The notes: generated by a model not told the origin, from the sequence alone. 53,122 nucleotides of DNA from Corynebacterium argentoratense DSM 44202 (GCF_000590555.1 NC_022198.1:1978781-2031902); one strand, 5' to 3'; counted from the stretch's first letter, positions 17,892-27,380 are shown. A program made the numbers and translations.

Positions 17892-20720
17892 CTACTTCAC
17901 CACAAGGTTGACCATGCGGCCGGGAACCACGATCTCCTTCACAACCGTCTTACCCTCCACATGCGCAGCCACAGCAGCATGCGCAGCAGCCAGCAGATCA
18001 TCCTTCGACGCATCCACAGCAACAGTCATACGACCACGAACCTTGCCATTGACCTGCACCGGAAGCTCAACCGAATCATCCTTGAGCCACTTGTCCTCAA
18101 AGGTGGGGAAGGGCTCATAAGCCAGCGTGGACTGCCCACCCAAACGCTGATGCAGCTCCTCCGCAATATGCGGTGCAACCGGCGCCAACATCAACACCAG
18201 CGGTTCCACAGCAGCCCGCGGTGCCCCATCCGGGTACGTCTTCGTCACATAGTTGACGTACTCGATCAGCTTTGCGACCACAGTGTTCATCCGCAGATTG
18301 TCGTAATCGTCACGGACACCGGCGATGGTGCGATGCAGCTGCTTGTTATCCTCATCGGTCAACGCGGCGTCATGAAGACGAATCGCACCTGATTCCTCAT
18401 CAACCACCAAACGCCACGTGCGCTGCAAGAAACGCTGAGCACCCACGACGTCCTTCGTAGCCCACGGACGCGAGGTATCCAACGGGCCCATCGCCATCTC
18501 GTACACGCGCAGAGTATCCGCACCATAATCGTCACAGATCTCGTCCGGGGCGACCGCGTTCTTCAGTGACTTGCCCATCTTGCCGTATTCCTGCGTAACA
18601 GGCTCGCCGTGGTAGAAGAACTGGCCATCGCGCTCCTCCACCTCAGCCGCCGGGACATACACGCCACGAGAATCCGTGTAAGCAAACGCCTGGATGTATC
18701 CCTGGTTAAAGAGGCGACGGTAGGGCTCCTTGGAGGACACATAGCCCAGGTCAAACAGGACCTTGTGCCAGAAACGGGAGTACAGCAGGTGCAGCACAGC
18801 ATGCTCGACACCGCCCACATAGAGGTCGACGCCGCCTGGGTCCTGCGCACCGCGATCAGCCTGCGGCCCAGTCCAGTACTGCTCGTTGGCAAAGTCGCAG
18901 AACGCATCATGATTTTCGGGATCAATGTAGCGCAGCTGGTACCACGAAGAACCAGCCCACTGGGGCATCACGTTGGTGTCGCGGCGGTACATCTTCGGCC
19001 CATCACCCAGATCGAGCTCCACGTTGACCCAGTCCGTGGCCTTCGCCAACGGCGGCTGCGGGGAGGAGTCAGCGTCCTCAGGGTCGAAGCTCACGGGCTT
19101 GTAGTCATCGACCTCCGGCAATTCGATCGGCAGCATCGAATCCGGCAGGGCGTGCGCGACACCGTCTTCGTCGTACACGATGGGGAAGGGCTCGCCCCAG
19201 TAACGCTGGCGGGCAAACAGCCAGTCGCGCAGCTTGTATTGGATCTTGCCGACACCCGCGCCCTGCGCCTCCAGCCACTCAATGGTGGTGGCCTTGGCCT
19301 CATCCAAGGACATGCCGTTGAGATCCAGACCGCGGTCATTAGCGGAATTAACCGCCGTACCTGCATCAACGAAAGCCTCTTGCTCGATGTTGCCACCGGC
19401 CACAACCTCGATAATCGGCAGGTTGAACTCGGTCGCGAACTCGTAGTCGCGGGTGTCGTGCGCGGGCACGGCCATAATCGCGCCCGTGCCGTAGCCGGTC
19501 AGGACATAGTCGGCGATGAACACCGGAAGCTTGTCCCCATTGACCGGGTTGGTGGCGTACACGCCAAGGAACACACCCGTTTTGTCCTTATTCTCTTGGC
19601 GCTCGACATCGGACTTCGCTGCGATTGCCGCACGGTAGGCTTCTACCGCTTCCATTGGTGACGCCGCGTTGTATGTCCACTTCGGGTCAACATCTGCTGC
19701 GTACGGGGTGTCCGTCACCAACGTATCCACAAGCTCATGCTCGGGGGCGAGCGTCACATAGCTAGCGCCGAACAAGGTGTCGGGGCGGGTGGTGAACACG
19801 GTGACGGTGTGCCCCGCGACGTCAAAATCAACCTCGGCGCCCTTAGAGCGGCCGATCCAGTTGCGCTGCATCGCCTTGACTTTGTCGGGCCAATCCAGCA
19901 GGTCAAGGTCATCGATCAGGCGATCAGAGTAGGCGGTGATGCGCATCATCCACTGGGACAACTGCTTGCGGAAGACGGGGAAGTTGCCGCGCTCGGACTT
20001 GCCGTCTGCGGTGACCTCCTCATTAGCCAGCACCGTTCCCAAGCCGGGGCACCAGTTAACCATCGAATTACTGCGGTAGACCAGGCGGAAGGAGTCCACG
20101 ACCTCTGCTTGAGCAGCGCGATCCAGGGTGGGGTAGTCCTCGTGGCCTTCGACCTCGCCGCGCTCGAGGCGCTCGATCAGTTGCGCGATCGGCTTAGCCT
20201 TCTGCTCGTCCTGATCAAAGTAAGCGTTGAAGATCTGCAGGAAGATCCACTGCGTCCACTTGTAGAACTCCACATCGGTGGTGGCGACGCTACGGCGACG
20301 GTCGTGGCCCAGGCCCAAGCGGCCGAGCTGCCGCTCCATATTGTCAATAGACTCCTGGGTTTTGATCCGCGGGTGGGTGCCGGTTTGGATCGCGTATTGC
20401 TCCGCTGGCAAGCCGAAAGCGTCGTACCCGAGGGTGTGGAGGACATTTTTGCCAAGCATGCGGTTGTAGCGGGCGTAGACGTCGGTGGCGATGTAGCCCA
20501 ACGGGTGGCCGACGTGGAGACCAGCGCCGGAGGGGAAGGGGAACATGTCCTGAACGAAAAGCTTCGGCTTGTCCGCAGCCCCCGGGTTGGCTGGGTTTTC
20601 GACGGCGAGGTTACCCACGGGGTTGGGTGCGTTGAAGGTGCCGTTATCGATCCAGTAGTTCTGCCAGGCAGATTCGATCTGGCCAGCCAGTTCGGGGGAA
20701 TAGCGATGCTCGGGAGTCAT
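17892..20720 (-). CDS. leuS: Leucyl-tRNA synthetase
   Basis: The protein has 942 residues of bacterial class I architecture. The HIGH signature is HVGH at 69-72 within [14 protein letters not shown]. The KMSKS loop is KMGKS near residue 716. Between them lies the connective-peptide editing domain with an [11 protein letters not shown] block, which hydrolyses mischarged tRNA. The C-terminal anticodon-binding and leucine-specific domains follow. It charges tRNA-Leu. It is monocistronic, divergent from the PTS operon with a 197-nt promoter region between. No T-box is seen upstream. Confidence 0.98.
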   Translation of the reverse strand: MTPEHRYSPELAGQIESAWQNYWIDNGTFNAPNPVGNLAVENPANPGAADKPKLFVQDMFPFPSGAGLHVGHPLGYIATDVYARYNRMLGKNVLHTLGYDAFGLPAEQYAIQTGTHPRIKTQESIDNMERQLGRLGLGHDRRRSVATTDVEFYKWTQWIFLQIFNAYFDQDEQKAKPIAQLIERLERGEVEGHEDYPTLDRAAQAEVVDSFRLVYRSNSMVNWCPGLGTVLANEEVTADGKSERGNFPVFRKQLSQWMMRITAYSDRLIDDLDLLDWPDKVKAMQRNWIGRSKGAEVDFDVAGHTVTVFTTRPDTLFGASYVTLAPEHELVDTLVTDTPYAADVDPKWTYNAASPMEAVEAYRAAIAAKSDVERQENKDKTGVFLGVYATNPVNGDKLPVFIADYVLTGYGTGAIMAVPAHDTRDYEFATEFNLPIIEVVAGGNIEQEAFVDAGTAVNSANDRGLDLNGMSLDEAKATTIEWLEAQGAGVGKIQYKLRDWLFARQRYWGEPFPIVYDEDGVAHALPDSMLPIELPEVDDYKPVSFDPEDADSSPQPPLAKATDWVNVELDLGDGPKMYRRDTNVMPQWAGSSWYQLRYIDPENHDAFCDFANEQYWTGPQADRGAQDPGGVDLYVGGVEHAVLHLLYSRFWHKVLFDLGYVSSKEPYRRLFNQGYIQAFAYTDSRGVYVPAAEVEERDGQFFYHGEPVTQEYGKMGKSLKNAVAPDEICDDYGADTLRVYEMAMGPLDTSRPWATKDVVGAQRFLQRTWRLVVDEESGAIRLHDAALTDEDNKQLHRTIAGVRDDYDNLRMNTVVAKLIEYVNYVTKTYPDGAPRAAVEPLVLMLAPVAPHIAEELHQRLGGQSTLAYEPFPTFEDKWLKDDSVELPVQVNGKVRGRMTVAVDASKDDLLAAAHAAVAAHVEGKTVVKEIVVPGRMVNLVVK

Positions 20721-20917
20721 AAACAGACAGTCTAATACGTGGGGGGTGGGCGCTTTGTAGGTGTTGGGTTATGGGTGGCCACGTCACCCCAAGCATCCCC
20801 GGAATTGTGATTTTTCTCCAAGCCTCACAACTTCCAAACGGACACAATCGGACATAAACTATGCCTTATAGCAGGAAACCGCGCAATAGTAATACCAACC
20901 ACAAAGGAGTAACCACT
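20721..20917. promoter_or_regulatory. Divergent promoter region leuS / PTS operon
   Basis: These 197 nt separate leuS (minus) from the PTS operon (plus). AAAGGAG at 20903-20909 is a strong ribosome binding site for EIIAB. A/T-rich candidates for a -10 element lie near 20852-20872 (ATAAACTATGCCTTATAG). No convincing -35 or regulator site was found. Confidence 0.35.
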
Positions 20918-21940
20918 ATGGTGTCACTCATCGTAGCGGCGCACGACAAACTCGCGCCCGCACTCATGGGCACCGCCACCATGATCCTCGGCCCCACAGA
21001 AGGCGTCACAACCGTCACCTTCATGCCCGGCCAAGGCCCCGACGACCTCATCGCCGAATACGAACAAGCCACCCAGGGCACCAACCCCGACGACGGCGTC
21101 CTCATCCTCGTGGACCTGTTCGGCGGCAGCCCCTACAACGCCGGCGCACGATTCGCCGCCAACCACCCCAACGCCGACGTCGTCAGCGGCGTCAACGTAC
21201 CCATGCTCATGGAAGTACTCGCCGCCAACAAACGCGACGGCGCCACACTCGACACACTCGTCGACAAAGCCCTCAAAGCAGGCACAACCGGGGTGCGATC
21301 CTTCAAACGCGGCAAACCAAAAAAGAAAACCACACCCGCCGCAACCACAACCGAAACCAACGCGACGTCATCACCCAAAAACGACACCACAAACAGTGAC
21401 GCCGCGGGGGCCATCGATCCCAACTTCCCCAAAGACCCCAACCACACCATGAACTGCGTGTTCATGCGCATCGACAGTCGCCTCATCCACGGGCAAGTCG
21501 CGGGTTCCTGGGTCAACCACGTCGGGCCACAAACCCTCATCGCCGCCAGCGACAGTGCCGCCAACGACGAACTACGCAAAGAACTCCTGCTGCAGGTCGG
21601 TCCCGCCAGCGCACGCACCAACGTGCTCGGCGTCGATAAAACCATCCGCGTCTACTACAACCCCGACTACGAGGGCATGAAAACCATGATCGTGGTCGAA
21701 CAACCCGAAGACGCACTCGCCCTCATCAAAGCGGGCATCACCGTCAAGGAACTCAACGTCGGCGGCGTGACCTTCAAGCCCGGAATGAAGCAGGTCAGCG
21801 AAGCGGTGTACGCCAGCGACGAACACCTGGCTGTCTACAAAGAACTCGCGGACATGGGTGTGCCCATGATCCTCCAACAGGTACCCAACTCCCACCGCAC
21901 GGAGCTCATGGGCGCCCTCAAGCAGAAAGGCCTCATCTGA
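20918..21940 (+). CDS. PTS mannose/fructose/sorbose-family EIIAB fusion
   Basis: The protein has 340 residues from the ATG at 20918, 8 nt after AAAGGAG; the frame extends upstream but without support. The EIIA domain (1-130) has the phospho-His site His9 in LIVAAHDKLAPAL and the LVDLFGGSPYN block. A T/N/A/K-rich linker covers about 130-175. The EIIB domain has IDSRLIHGQVAGSW with His191. Phosphate passes from HPr to EIIA, then EIIB, then to sugar carried by EIIC/EIID. Which hexose or amino sugar is used cannot be read from the sequence. The codons are strongly C-ending, unlike the second half of this operon. Confidence 0.93.
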   Translation: MVSLIVAAHDKLAPALMGTATMILGPTEGVTTVTFMPGQGPDDLIAEYEQATQGTNPDDGVLILVDLFGGSPYNAGARFAANHPNADVVSGVNVPMLMEVLAANKRDGATLDTLVDKALKAGTTGVRSFKRGKPKKKTTPAATTTETNATSSPKNDTTNSDAAGAIDPNFPKDPNHTMNCVFMRIDSRLIHGQVAGSWVNHVGPQTLIAASDSAANDELRKELLLQVGPASARTNVLGVDKTIRVYYNPDYEGMKTMIVVEQPEDALALIKAGITVKELNVGGVTFKPGMKQVSEAVYASDEHLAVYKELADMGVPMILQQVPNSHRTELMGALKQKGLI

Positions 21941-22737
21941 TGAGCACAATCAGCTTCATCATGGTGGTGCTCGTCGCACTAATCGCCGGCATGGCGTCTG
22001 TGTGCGATGAACGCCAATTCCACCGCCCCATCGTTGCCTGCACCCTCATGGGGCTGGCGATGGGCGACCTCAAAACCGGCATCATCCTGGGCGGATCCCT
22101 AGAGCTGATCGCCCTGGGTTGGATGAACGTGGGCGCCGCCATGGCCCCCGACGCCGCGTTGGCCTCCACCGTCGCAACCGTGCTGGTCATCGCATCCGGC
22201 ATGTCCATCGCCGAAGGCATCGCCATCGCCGTGCCACTGGCCGCAGCCGGCCAAGTGCTCACAATCTTCGTGCGCACCATCGCGGTGTTCTTCCAACACC
22301 AAGCTGACAATTACGCGCAGAAGGGTAGTTTCCGCGGGGTCGAGATGATGCACTTCTCCGCACTGTTGTTGCAGGGTTTGCGCGTCGCCATCCCCACCGC
22401 GATTATCGCAGCGGCCGCTAAGACCACCGCGGTTGCAAGCTTCCTCGATTCCATTCCGGAGGTCATCACGGTCGGCCTACAGATCTCTGGTGGCTTCATC
22501 GTGGTTGTTGGTTACGCCATGGTCATCAACATGATGAAGGCCCGCATCCTCATGCCGTTCTTCTTCCTCGGTTTTGTTCTTGCGGCGTTCATCCCCGACC
22601 TCAACCTGGTTGGTTTGGGCATCATCGGCGCCTGCCTGGCCTTGGTGTATGTGCAGCTCAACCCCATGTTCCACGACCGTATCGCCATGCCGGCCCGCGC
22701 ACGCGTCGGCGCCAACTACGACAACGAGCTCGAGTAA
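21940..22737 (+). CDS. PTS mannose-family EIIC membrane component
   Basis: The protein has 265 residues with several hydrophobic helices. It contains the family pattern GGSLELIALGWMNVGAAMAP and a DAALAST segment typical of ManY-type EIIC. Together with EIID it forms the sugar channel in the plasma membrane. Its ATG overlaps the EIIAB stop by 1 nt (TGATG), indicating translational coupling. Codon use shifts inside this gene, from C-ending codons before about 22300 to mixed G/T/C afterwards. Confidence 0.92.
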   Translation: MSTISFIMVVLVALIAGMASVCDERQFHRPIVACTLMGLAMGDLKTGIILGGSLELIALGWMNVGAAMAPDAALASTVATVLVIASGMSIAEGIAIAVPLAAAGQVLTIFVRTIAVFFQHQADNYAQKGSFRGVEMMHFSALLLQGLRVAIPTAIIAAAAKTTAVASFLDSIPEVITVGLQISGGFIVVVGYAMVINMMKARILMPFFFLGFVLAAFIPDLNLVGLGIIGACLALVYVQLNPMFHDRIAMPARARVGANYDNELE

Positions 22738-22749
22738 GGAGCGCTCACA

Positions 22750-23652
22750 ATGTCTACGTCTACCAACAATGACAAAGTAGTCCAGGCCGCACAGCCGGAT
22801 GCCCCGGTCGACGCTGCCACCTCAACCGCCGAGCCGCAGCTGACCAAACGCGACGTCATCGATACATACATTCGCTCGACGTTCATGCTTGGTTCCTTCA
22901 ACTTCGAACGCATGCAGGCCATCGGCGTGGCAGTCACGATGATCCCCGCGATCAAACGCTTCTACCACACCAAAGAAGACCAGGCAGCAGCCATGCGCAG
23001 GCACCTTGAGTTCTTCAATACTCACCCGTGGATCGCCTCGCCGATTTTCGGTGTGACCGCCGCAATGGAGGAGCAGCGTTCGCGTGGCGAAGAGATTGAT
23101 GACGCCGCGATCACCAACGTCAAAGTCGGCCTGATGGGTCCGCTGGCTGGTGTCGGCGACCCACTGTTCTGGGGGACGGCGCGGCCCGTGCTGGCTGCGT
23201 TGGGTGCGTCGCTTGCGATCCAGGGCAACATTTTGGGCCCGATTATCTTCTTCTTCGGCCTGAATCTGATCCGCTTCGCAACCCGCTGGTATGGGTTCCG
23301 GGTGGGTTACGAAAAGGGTGTGCAGATCGTCGGTGAGGTCTCTGGTAACACCTTGAAGCGGCTGACTCAGATGGCGTCCATCATGGGTCTGTTTGTGATG
23401 GGTGCGCTGGTCAGCAAGTGGACGTCGATCAACATCCCGTTCGTGCTCAGCGAGTACGACAACCAGGCCGGCGAGCACGTGGTCACCACGGTTCAGTCCA
23501 TTTTGGATAGTCTGCTGCCTGGCCTTGTGCCGCTGCTGATGACCTTTGCCTGCATGTGGCTGCTGCGCCGCAAGATCAACGCCATCTGGATCATTTTTGG
23601 CATGTTCGCCATCGGCATCCTGGGTTACTGGGCAGGTATCCTCGCACCATGA
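22750..23652 (+). CDS. PTS mannose-family EIID membrane component
   Basis: The protein has 300 residues. The N-terminal 35 residues are hydrophilic. The ManZ-type signature follows: TFMLGSFNFERMQAIGVAVT, a FFNTHPWIASPIFGV block and VGLMGPLAGVGDPLFWG. The C-terminal third is hydrophobic. EIID is found only in the mannose/fructose/sorbose PTS family and is required for transport. GGAG lies upstream of the ATG, 12 nt after the EIIC stop. Confidence 0.93.
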   Translation: MSTSTNNDKVVQAAQPDAPVDAATSTAEPQLTKRDVIDTYIRSTFMLGSFNFERMQAIGVAVTMIPAIKRFYHTKEDQAAAMRRHLEFFNTHPWIASPIFGVTAAMEEQRSRGEEIDDAAITNVKVGLMGPLAGVGDPLFWGTARPVLAALGASLAIQGNILGPIIFFFGLNLIRFATRWYGFRVGYEKGVQIVGEVSGNTLKRLTQMASIMGLFVMGALVSKWTSINIPFVLSEYDNQAGEHVVTTVQSILDSLLPGLVPLLMTFACMWLLRRKINAIWIIFGMFAIGILGYWAGILAP

Positions 23653-24533
23653 TCCAGCTATCCCCGGCACGCCTGCTGGCCAGTGATCTTGATGGCACGA
23701 TCCTGTTTCAGCGCACCATGAGCAACAATGACGTCGCGTCGCTGAAGCGGTGGCATTCGCAGGAGCCTGCGGGTTCGCATCAGTTGGTGTGTTGCACCGG
23801 CAAGTCACTTGCTGCGACTCGGTACTGCATTGATCAGTTTGGTGTGCCGTGGGATTTTTATGTGATGTACACGGGTGCGGTGGTGTGCGACAGTGACTAC
23901 CGCATCTTGCATGCCTCTACTTTGGGCAACGATGTGATGCTCGAGGTGTGGGAGTTTTTGTCCCGCGTCCCCGGTATCGCGGTGTATGCCACCACGTTAG
24001 ACACGGAGGATGTGTCCTTGGGGGAGTCCTTGCCGCAGGGGGTGGCAACCGACATGATTCAGACGTTCGTGCCCTTGGACCTGGCGCGTATCCCGGAGCA
24101 TCAGTTCGTAGGTGTTCCCATCTGGGTTCCCGCAGAGGCCGCGCAGGTGGGCACCGATATAGACGACCTGCAGGCACAGATCCTTGCCCGTTTCGGTGAC
24201 GTGTTGGATTGCCACCGCAACCAGGACTTTTTGGACATCGTGCCGAAGGGTGCGACCAAGGGCAGCGGCCTGCGATGGCTCTTGGATTACTTGAGCACAG
24301 GGGAGTGCCCAGGGGCGGGGGAAGGCGCGGTGCAAGGCGTGCAGGAGAGCGCGGCCTGCGATGGCGGCCGGGTGGAGTTGCTGACCGCCGGCGACAGCTT
24401 CAATGACCTTGATATGCACCGCATCGCCGACATCTCCGCCAGCTTCCCGCACTCCCCAGCAGAGGTTCAGGCCGCCACCACCCACGTGGTGGGCAGCATG
24501 GCCGAATTCATCGACTTAAACCTCAAGCACTAG
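23649..24533 (+). CDS. HAD-superfamily sugar-phosphatase-like hydrolase
   Basis: The protein has 294 residues from the ATG at 23649, which overlaps the EIID stop in an ATGA. HAD motif I is DLDGT with nucleophile Asp13 and Asp15. Motif IV is GDSFNDLDM near the C-terminus, and K in PKGATKGSGL serves as motif III. A cap domain lies between, giving a Cof-type (class IIB) layout. Tight coupling to the PTS genes suggests it dephosphorylates the sugar phosphate made by this transporter or prevents its build-up. This role is an inference; the catalytic family is clear. Confidence 0.85.
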   Translation: MIQLSPARLLASDLDGTILFQRTMSNNDVASLKRWHSQEPAGSHQLVCCTGKSLAATRYCIDQFGVPWDFYVMYTGAVVCDSDYRILHASTLGNDVMLEVWEFLSRVPGIAVYATTLDTEDVSLGESLPQGVATDMIQTFVPLDLARIPEHQFVGVPIWVPAEAAQVGTDIDDLQAQILARFGDVLDCHRNQDFLDIVPKGATKGSGLRWLLDYLSTGECPGAGEGAVQGVQESAACDGGRVELLTAGDSFNDLDMHRIADISASFPHSPAEVQAATTHVVGSMAEFIDLNLKH

Positions 24534-24588
24534 TTCCACCGCCCTAGCTGAAGCAGGCATCCCACCAGCACTGAAAAGGAACACCACA

Positions 24589-25047
24589 ATGGCTACGAAT
24601 AATCCCGGCGGAAACCCCGGCGCGACACCACACCATGGACGCAACCCGAAGGGGGATGGGCAAAAGTCCTTTATGGAAACGCTGCGGGAAGTCGGGGGCA
24701 AAGAACTTGACCCGCGGCGTCATGAATCCGATCTTGTTGTCTCCGTTGCGGGTGTCGTTACTGGTCTGATGATCGCCGCGATCGCCGTATACAAGTGGTT
24801 TCCGGTGGTCAGCGTGGTGTTTTTGGTGTGCGCGCTGATCGCTCTGTGGGGTCGGTGGGTGATCCGCCGGCAGGTACTGCGCGACGTCGCCGACCTTGCG
24901 ACCGCGAAGGAAGGGTTCGCTGCCACCGGGCAGGAGGAGTACCGGGAGTTTGTGCGGCTGCGCAGCCAACAGATGCTCACCGACAACAAGGCGCTGACCG
25001 CCTACGGCCGCTCGGTGGTGCAAGATTACGCCCAGTGGGCCGGGTGA
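24589..25047 (+). CDS. Hypothetical two-helix membrane protein
   Basis: The protein has 152 residues. The first 45 are hydrophilic (G/N/P/H-rich, then KELDPRRHESD). Two closely spaced hydrophobic segments lie at about 47-66 and 71-88. The C-terminal 60 residues are charged and probably helical. AAAAGGA precedes the ATG. It starts 55 nt after the HAD gene and may share the PTS transcript. The family is not recognised. Confidence 0.7.
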   Translation: MATNNPGGNPGATPHHGRNPKGDGQKSFMETLREVGGKELDPRRHESDLVVSVAGVVTGLMIAAIAVYKWFPVVSVVFLVCALIALWGRWVIRRQVLRDVADLATAKEGFAATGQEEYREFVRLRSQQMLTDNKALTAYGRSVVQDYAQWAG

Positions 25048-25070
25048 ATTTTTAGATTTTTGCGGGGTTT

Positions 25071-25159
25071 GTGCCAAAATCTGTTCATTTTGGCCTCCCA
25101 GAAAACAGCGACCTGGGGAAATGCTGCGGCGGTAAGCCTAGTTGCACACATTTTGGCAC
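25071..25159. terminator. Inverted-repeat cluster between convergent genes
   Basis: GTGCCAAAAT (25071-25080) pairs either with ATTTTGGC (25087-25094) in a short hairpin or with ATTTTGGCAC (25150-25159) in a long one. It lies between the hypothetical gene (plus) and the symporter (minus), so it probably serves as a bidirectional terminator or a regulatory switch between two folds. Confidence 0.5.
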
Positions 25160-25212
25160 AGTGCGCTCGCTGACGGCCGCCGCCAGCCTCCCCACTGGCC
25201 GCAGCGGAGTGG

Positions 25213-26484
25213 CTAAGCCTTTCCGGAAGCCTCAGCGGCTTCGGCGGCGTCGAGGTCTTCTTCGATAGCTTCGATCTCGTAGCCCATCGGGGGCTCTTGG
25301 ATTTCGGATCGGGAAATCTTGCCCTTGGCCAGCTTGTTGAGAACCATGGCGATCGCGCCGTCGCCGGTGACGTTGCAGGCGGTACCGAAGCTGTCGATCG
25401 CGATGTAGGCGGCGATCATCAGGGCAACCATGTTGTCGTCAAAGCCGAGGTTGGAGGCCAGAAGGCCGGTGGCTGCCATGATCGCACCGCCGGGGACGCC
25501 CGGGGCGGCAACCATGGTGATGCCCAGCATGAGGATGAAGCCTAGGGCGGTGCCGAAGGTCAGGGGGATGTCCGTCATGTACATGATTGCGAAGGCGAAC
25601 AGGCTGATCTTCAGCATGGAGCCGGACAAGTGCGTGGTGGCGCACAAGGGGATGGAGAAGCCGGCGACGGTGGGGGAGACGCCGTTTTTCTTGGCGCATT
25701 CGTAGGTCACGGGGATGGTGGCTGCGGAGGAGGAGGTGCCCAGGGCGGTGACGTAGGCGGGCATCATGGTCGCGAGTGCCTTGAAGGGGTTGCGGCCTGC
25801 GAATACGCCGGCGATGAGGAATTGCACGACGAGCAGCAGGATTGTCATGACGATGGCGACGAGCAGCACCTGGGCGAACCCGGTGAGGGTGGCGGTGAGG
25901 TTGCCGTTTTTACCCATGGAGATGAACATGCCGCAAATGAAGATCGGGAGTAGCGGGATGATGAATTTGGAGATGACGCGCATGATGACGCGCTCAAGGT
26001 CGCGGACGACGTGGTCGAGTGCGTCGGATTTCACAGCGGTCATTGCGGTGCCGAGAGTGAAGGCCAGCAGCAGCGCAGTCATGACGCCCATGGGCGGCGG
26101 CATTTCGATGCTGAAGTAGGGGCTCAGTGCGCCTTCGTCAACGTCAACTGCGGCGATGAGGGATTGTCCGGCGAGTAGTTTGGGGTAGAGCAATGACGCC
26201 GTGCCGAAGGCCAGGAGGCCTGCGAATACGGTGGATGCGTAGGCGATGCCGGTGGTGACTGCGAGCCATTTACCTGCGCCTTTGCCGATGCCGGAGATGG
26301 CGGGGGTGATCAGGGCGAAGATCAGTACGGGGATGAAGAATCCGAGGAAGTTGCCGAAGAGGCCGTTGAAGGTGACGAAGGCTTTGGCAATGCTGTCCGG
26401 GAGGATCTGGCTGCCGATGATACCCAGCACAATCGCGACGACGATTTTGAATAACAGTGAACTGCTGAGGCGTTTTAAATCCAT
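25213..26484 (-). CDS. Dicarboxylate/amino acid:cation symporter (DAACS family)
   Basis: The protein has 423 residues and about eight membrane helices plus two re-entrant loops. Family hallmarks are the serine-rich loop ALGTSSSAATIPVT, the second hairpin PGVPGGAIMAATG and the helix containing DSFGTACNVTGDGA. It imports an acidic or neutral amino acid or C4-dicarboxylate with Na+ or H+. The short acidic C-terminus (EEDLDAAEAAEASGK) is cytosolic. Substrate cannot be assigned. CCATTTTAATGG, a palindrome, covers its start codon at 26481-26492. Confidence 0.9.
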   Translation of the reverse strand: MDLKRLSSSLLFKIVVAIVLGIIGSQILPDSIAKAFVTFNGLFGNFLGFFIPVLIFALITPAISGIGKGAGKWLAVTTGIAYASTVFAGLLAFGTASLLYPKLLAGQSLIAAVDVDEGALSPYFSIEMPPPMGVMTALLLAFTLGTAMTAVKSDALDHVVRDLERVIMRVISKFIIPLLPIFICGMFISMGKNGNLTATLTGFAQVLLVAIVMTILLLVVQFLIAGVFAGRNPFKALATMMPAYVTALGTSSSAATIPVTYECAKKNGVSPTVAGFSIPLCATTHLSGSMLKISLFAFAIMYMTDIPLTFGTALGFILMLGITMVAAPGVPGGAIMAATGLLASNLGFDDNMVALMIAAYIAIDSFGTACNVTGDGAIAMVLNKLAKGKISRSEIQEPPMGYEIEAIEEDLDAAEAAEASGKA

Positions 26485-26580
26485 TTTAATGGCCTTAAAT
26501 ATTCTTTTTGATTAATAGTACGAACGGTAGATTACCAGCTACTTGGGCATAGTCAGGCACTGAACTACACTTATTTACTC

Positions 26581-27180
26581 ATGATGGTTAACGTACTTGT
26601 TGCTTCAGTGACTGGCATCGCCGCTGCGGCGCAACTTGTCGCCGGTGGTCTCGCGTGGAGTGGTAAGTTGCCTGGTAATGGCGTGGTGGGGCTCAATATT
26701 CCTGAGGTTCGTACCTCTCGTGAGCGTTGGGACGCTGCCCATCGTATCGCTGGTCCGTTGTGGACGCTGTCGGGTGTGGCTTTGGTTTTTGCCACGCTGA
26801 TTGCAGTTGTTGCTAGTGGTTGGATGTGGTTGGCTTTCGCGTTCGCGTTGTTGTGCGCGGTGGTTGCGCAGGGTGTTGCGGGGTATATGGCTGCGCGTTC
26901 TGCGGCTGTGTGGGCGATGCGGGATGAGATTGAGGCTTCGCGTAATGACGCCGGCTGTGGTGACGGTGGCGGGTGTGGTTGCTGTGGCGATGGCGCCGCG
27001 GAGGCTTCGGAAGAGCCTTATGATCCTTCGAAGGATTGTGGGGTTGCTGGGGGTTGTGGCTCTTGCGCGCTGAATGGCAGTTGTGAGCAGTCGGCTGCGG
27101 CGCCGCTGGCTGGTGGCGGTCACGTTAATGTTGACGCCGTGTTGCGCGCGGCGTCACAAAGCGATAACTCGCAGCGGTGA
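26581..27180 (+). CDS. SdpI-family membrane protein with cysteine-rich tail
   Basis: The protein has 199 residues. Residues 1-110 resemble the SdpI/YhfL fold: one helix at the N-terminus, then NGVVGLNIPEVRTSRERWDA with the conserved W and AHRIAG, then two more helices. The tail from about residue 115 is unusual: eight cysteines in the clusters CGDGGGCGCCG and CGVAGGCGSCALNGSC, which looks like a metal- or redox-active appendage. SdpI of Bacillus protects against a toxin, but most relatives are uncharacterised. It lies directly upstream of the trp operon on the same strand; a functional link to tryptophan is not evident. Confidence 0.75.
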   Translation: MMVNVLVASVTGIAAAAQLVAGGLAWSGKLPGNGVVGLNIPEVRTSRERWDAAHRIAGPLWTLSGVALVFATLIAVVASGWMWLAFAFALLCAVVAQGVAGYMAARSAAVWAMRDEIEASRNDAGCGDGGGCGCCGDGAAEASEEPYDPSKDCGVAGGCGSCALNGSCEQSAAAPLAGGGHVNVDAVLRAASQSDNSQR

Positions 27181-27230
27181 GTTGCGGCGCGGTGGCTGCC
27201 CCTGCTGCTGGTCGTTTGCGGCGGCAGGTG

Positions 27231-27236
27231 TATAGT
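27231..27236 (+). promoter_or_regulatory. Candidate trp operon -10 element
   Basis: TATAGT preceded by GTG lies 7 nt upstream of the leader-peptide ATG. The expected start of transcription is then at or within a base or two of that ATG, giving a leaderless mRNA, a common arrangement in actinobacteria. No good -35 is seen at 16-18 nt, so this would be a -10-dominated promoter. Confidence 0.5.
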
Positions 27237-27243
27237 TGGACTC

Positions 27244-27276
27244 ATGTTGAAATTGAGCTGGTGGCGCCCGGTCTAG
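27244..27276 (+). CDS. trpL: trp leader peptide
   Basis: The frame encodes MLKLSWWRPV and stop, ten residues with two tandem tryptophan codons. It overlaps the left arm of the 1:2 hairpin GCCCG-gtctag-CGGGC (27266-27281), whose loop holds the TAG stop. When charged tRNA-Trp is scarce the ribosome stalls at the WW codons and frees segment 2 to pair with segment 3, preventing the terminator. The ORF was not long enough for usual gene calling. Leaderless translation is likely since no ribosome binding site precedes it. Confidence 0.9.
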   Translation: MLKLSWWRPV

Positions 27277-27300
27277 CGGGCACGTTTGCGCACTAGCCTT

Positions 27301-27348
27301 GTGGCTCGCATCCTCGGTTTTTCTCCGAGCGTGCGGGCCACTTTTTTT
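27301..27348 (+). terminator. trp attenuator terminator (3:4 hairpin)
   Basis: GTGGCTCGCA (27301-27310) pairs with TGCGGGCCAC (27332-27341) with one mismatch, CTCGG pairs with CCGAG inside, and seven T residues follow (27342-27348). Segment 2, GCGGGCAC at 27276-27283, can instead pair with GTGGCTCGC to form the antiterminator. Together with the WW leader peptide this is a complete attenuator. Confidence 0.92.
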
Positions 27349-27380
27349 AAATGCACCTTTATTTTTAGGAGTCTTGTCGG

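Noticed and set aside
20797..20827. GlxR (CRP-type) site near TGTGA...TCACA upstream of the PTS operon
   Set aside because: The half-sites are 14 nt apart rather than 6, so the match is not meaningful.
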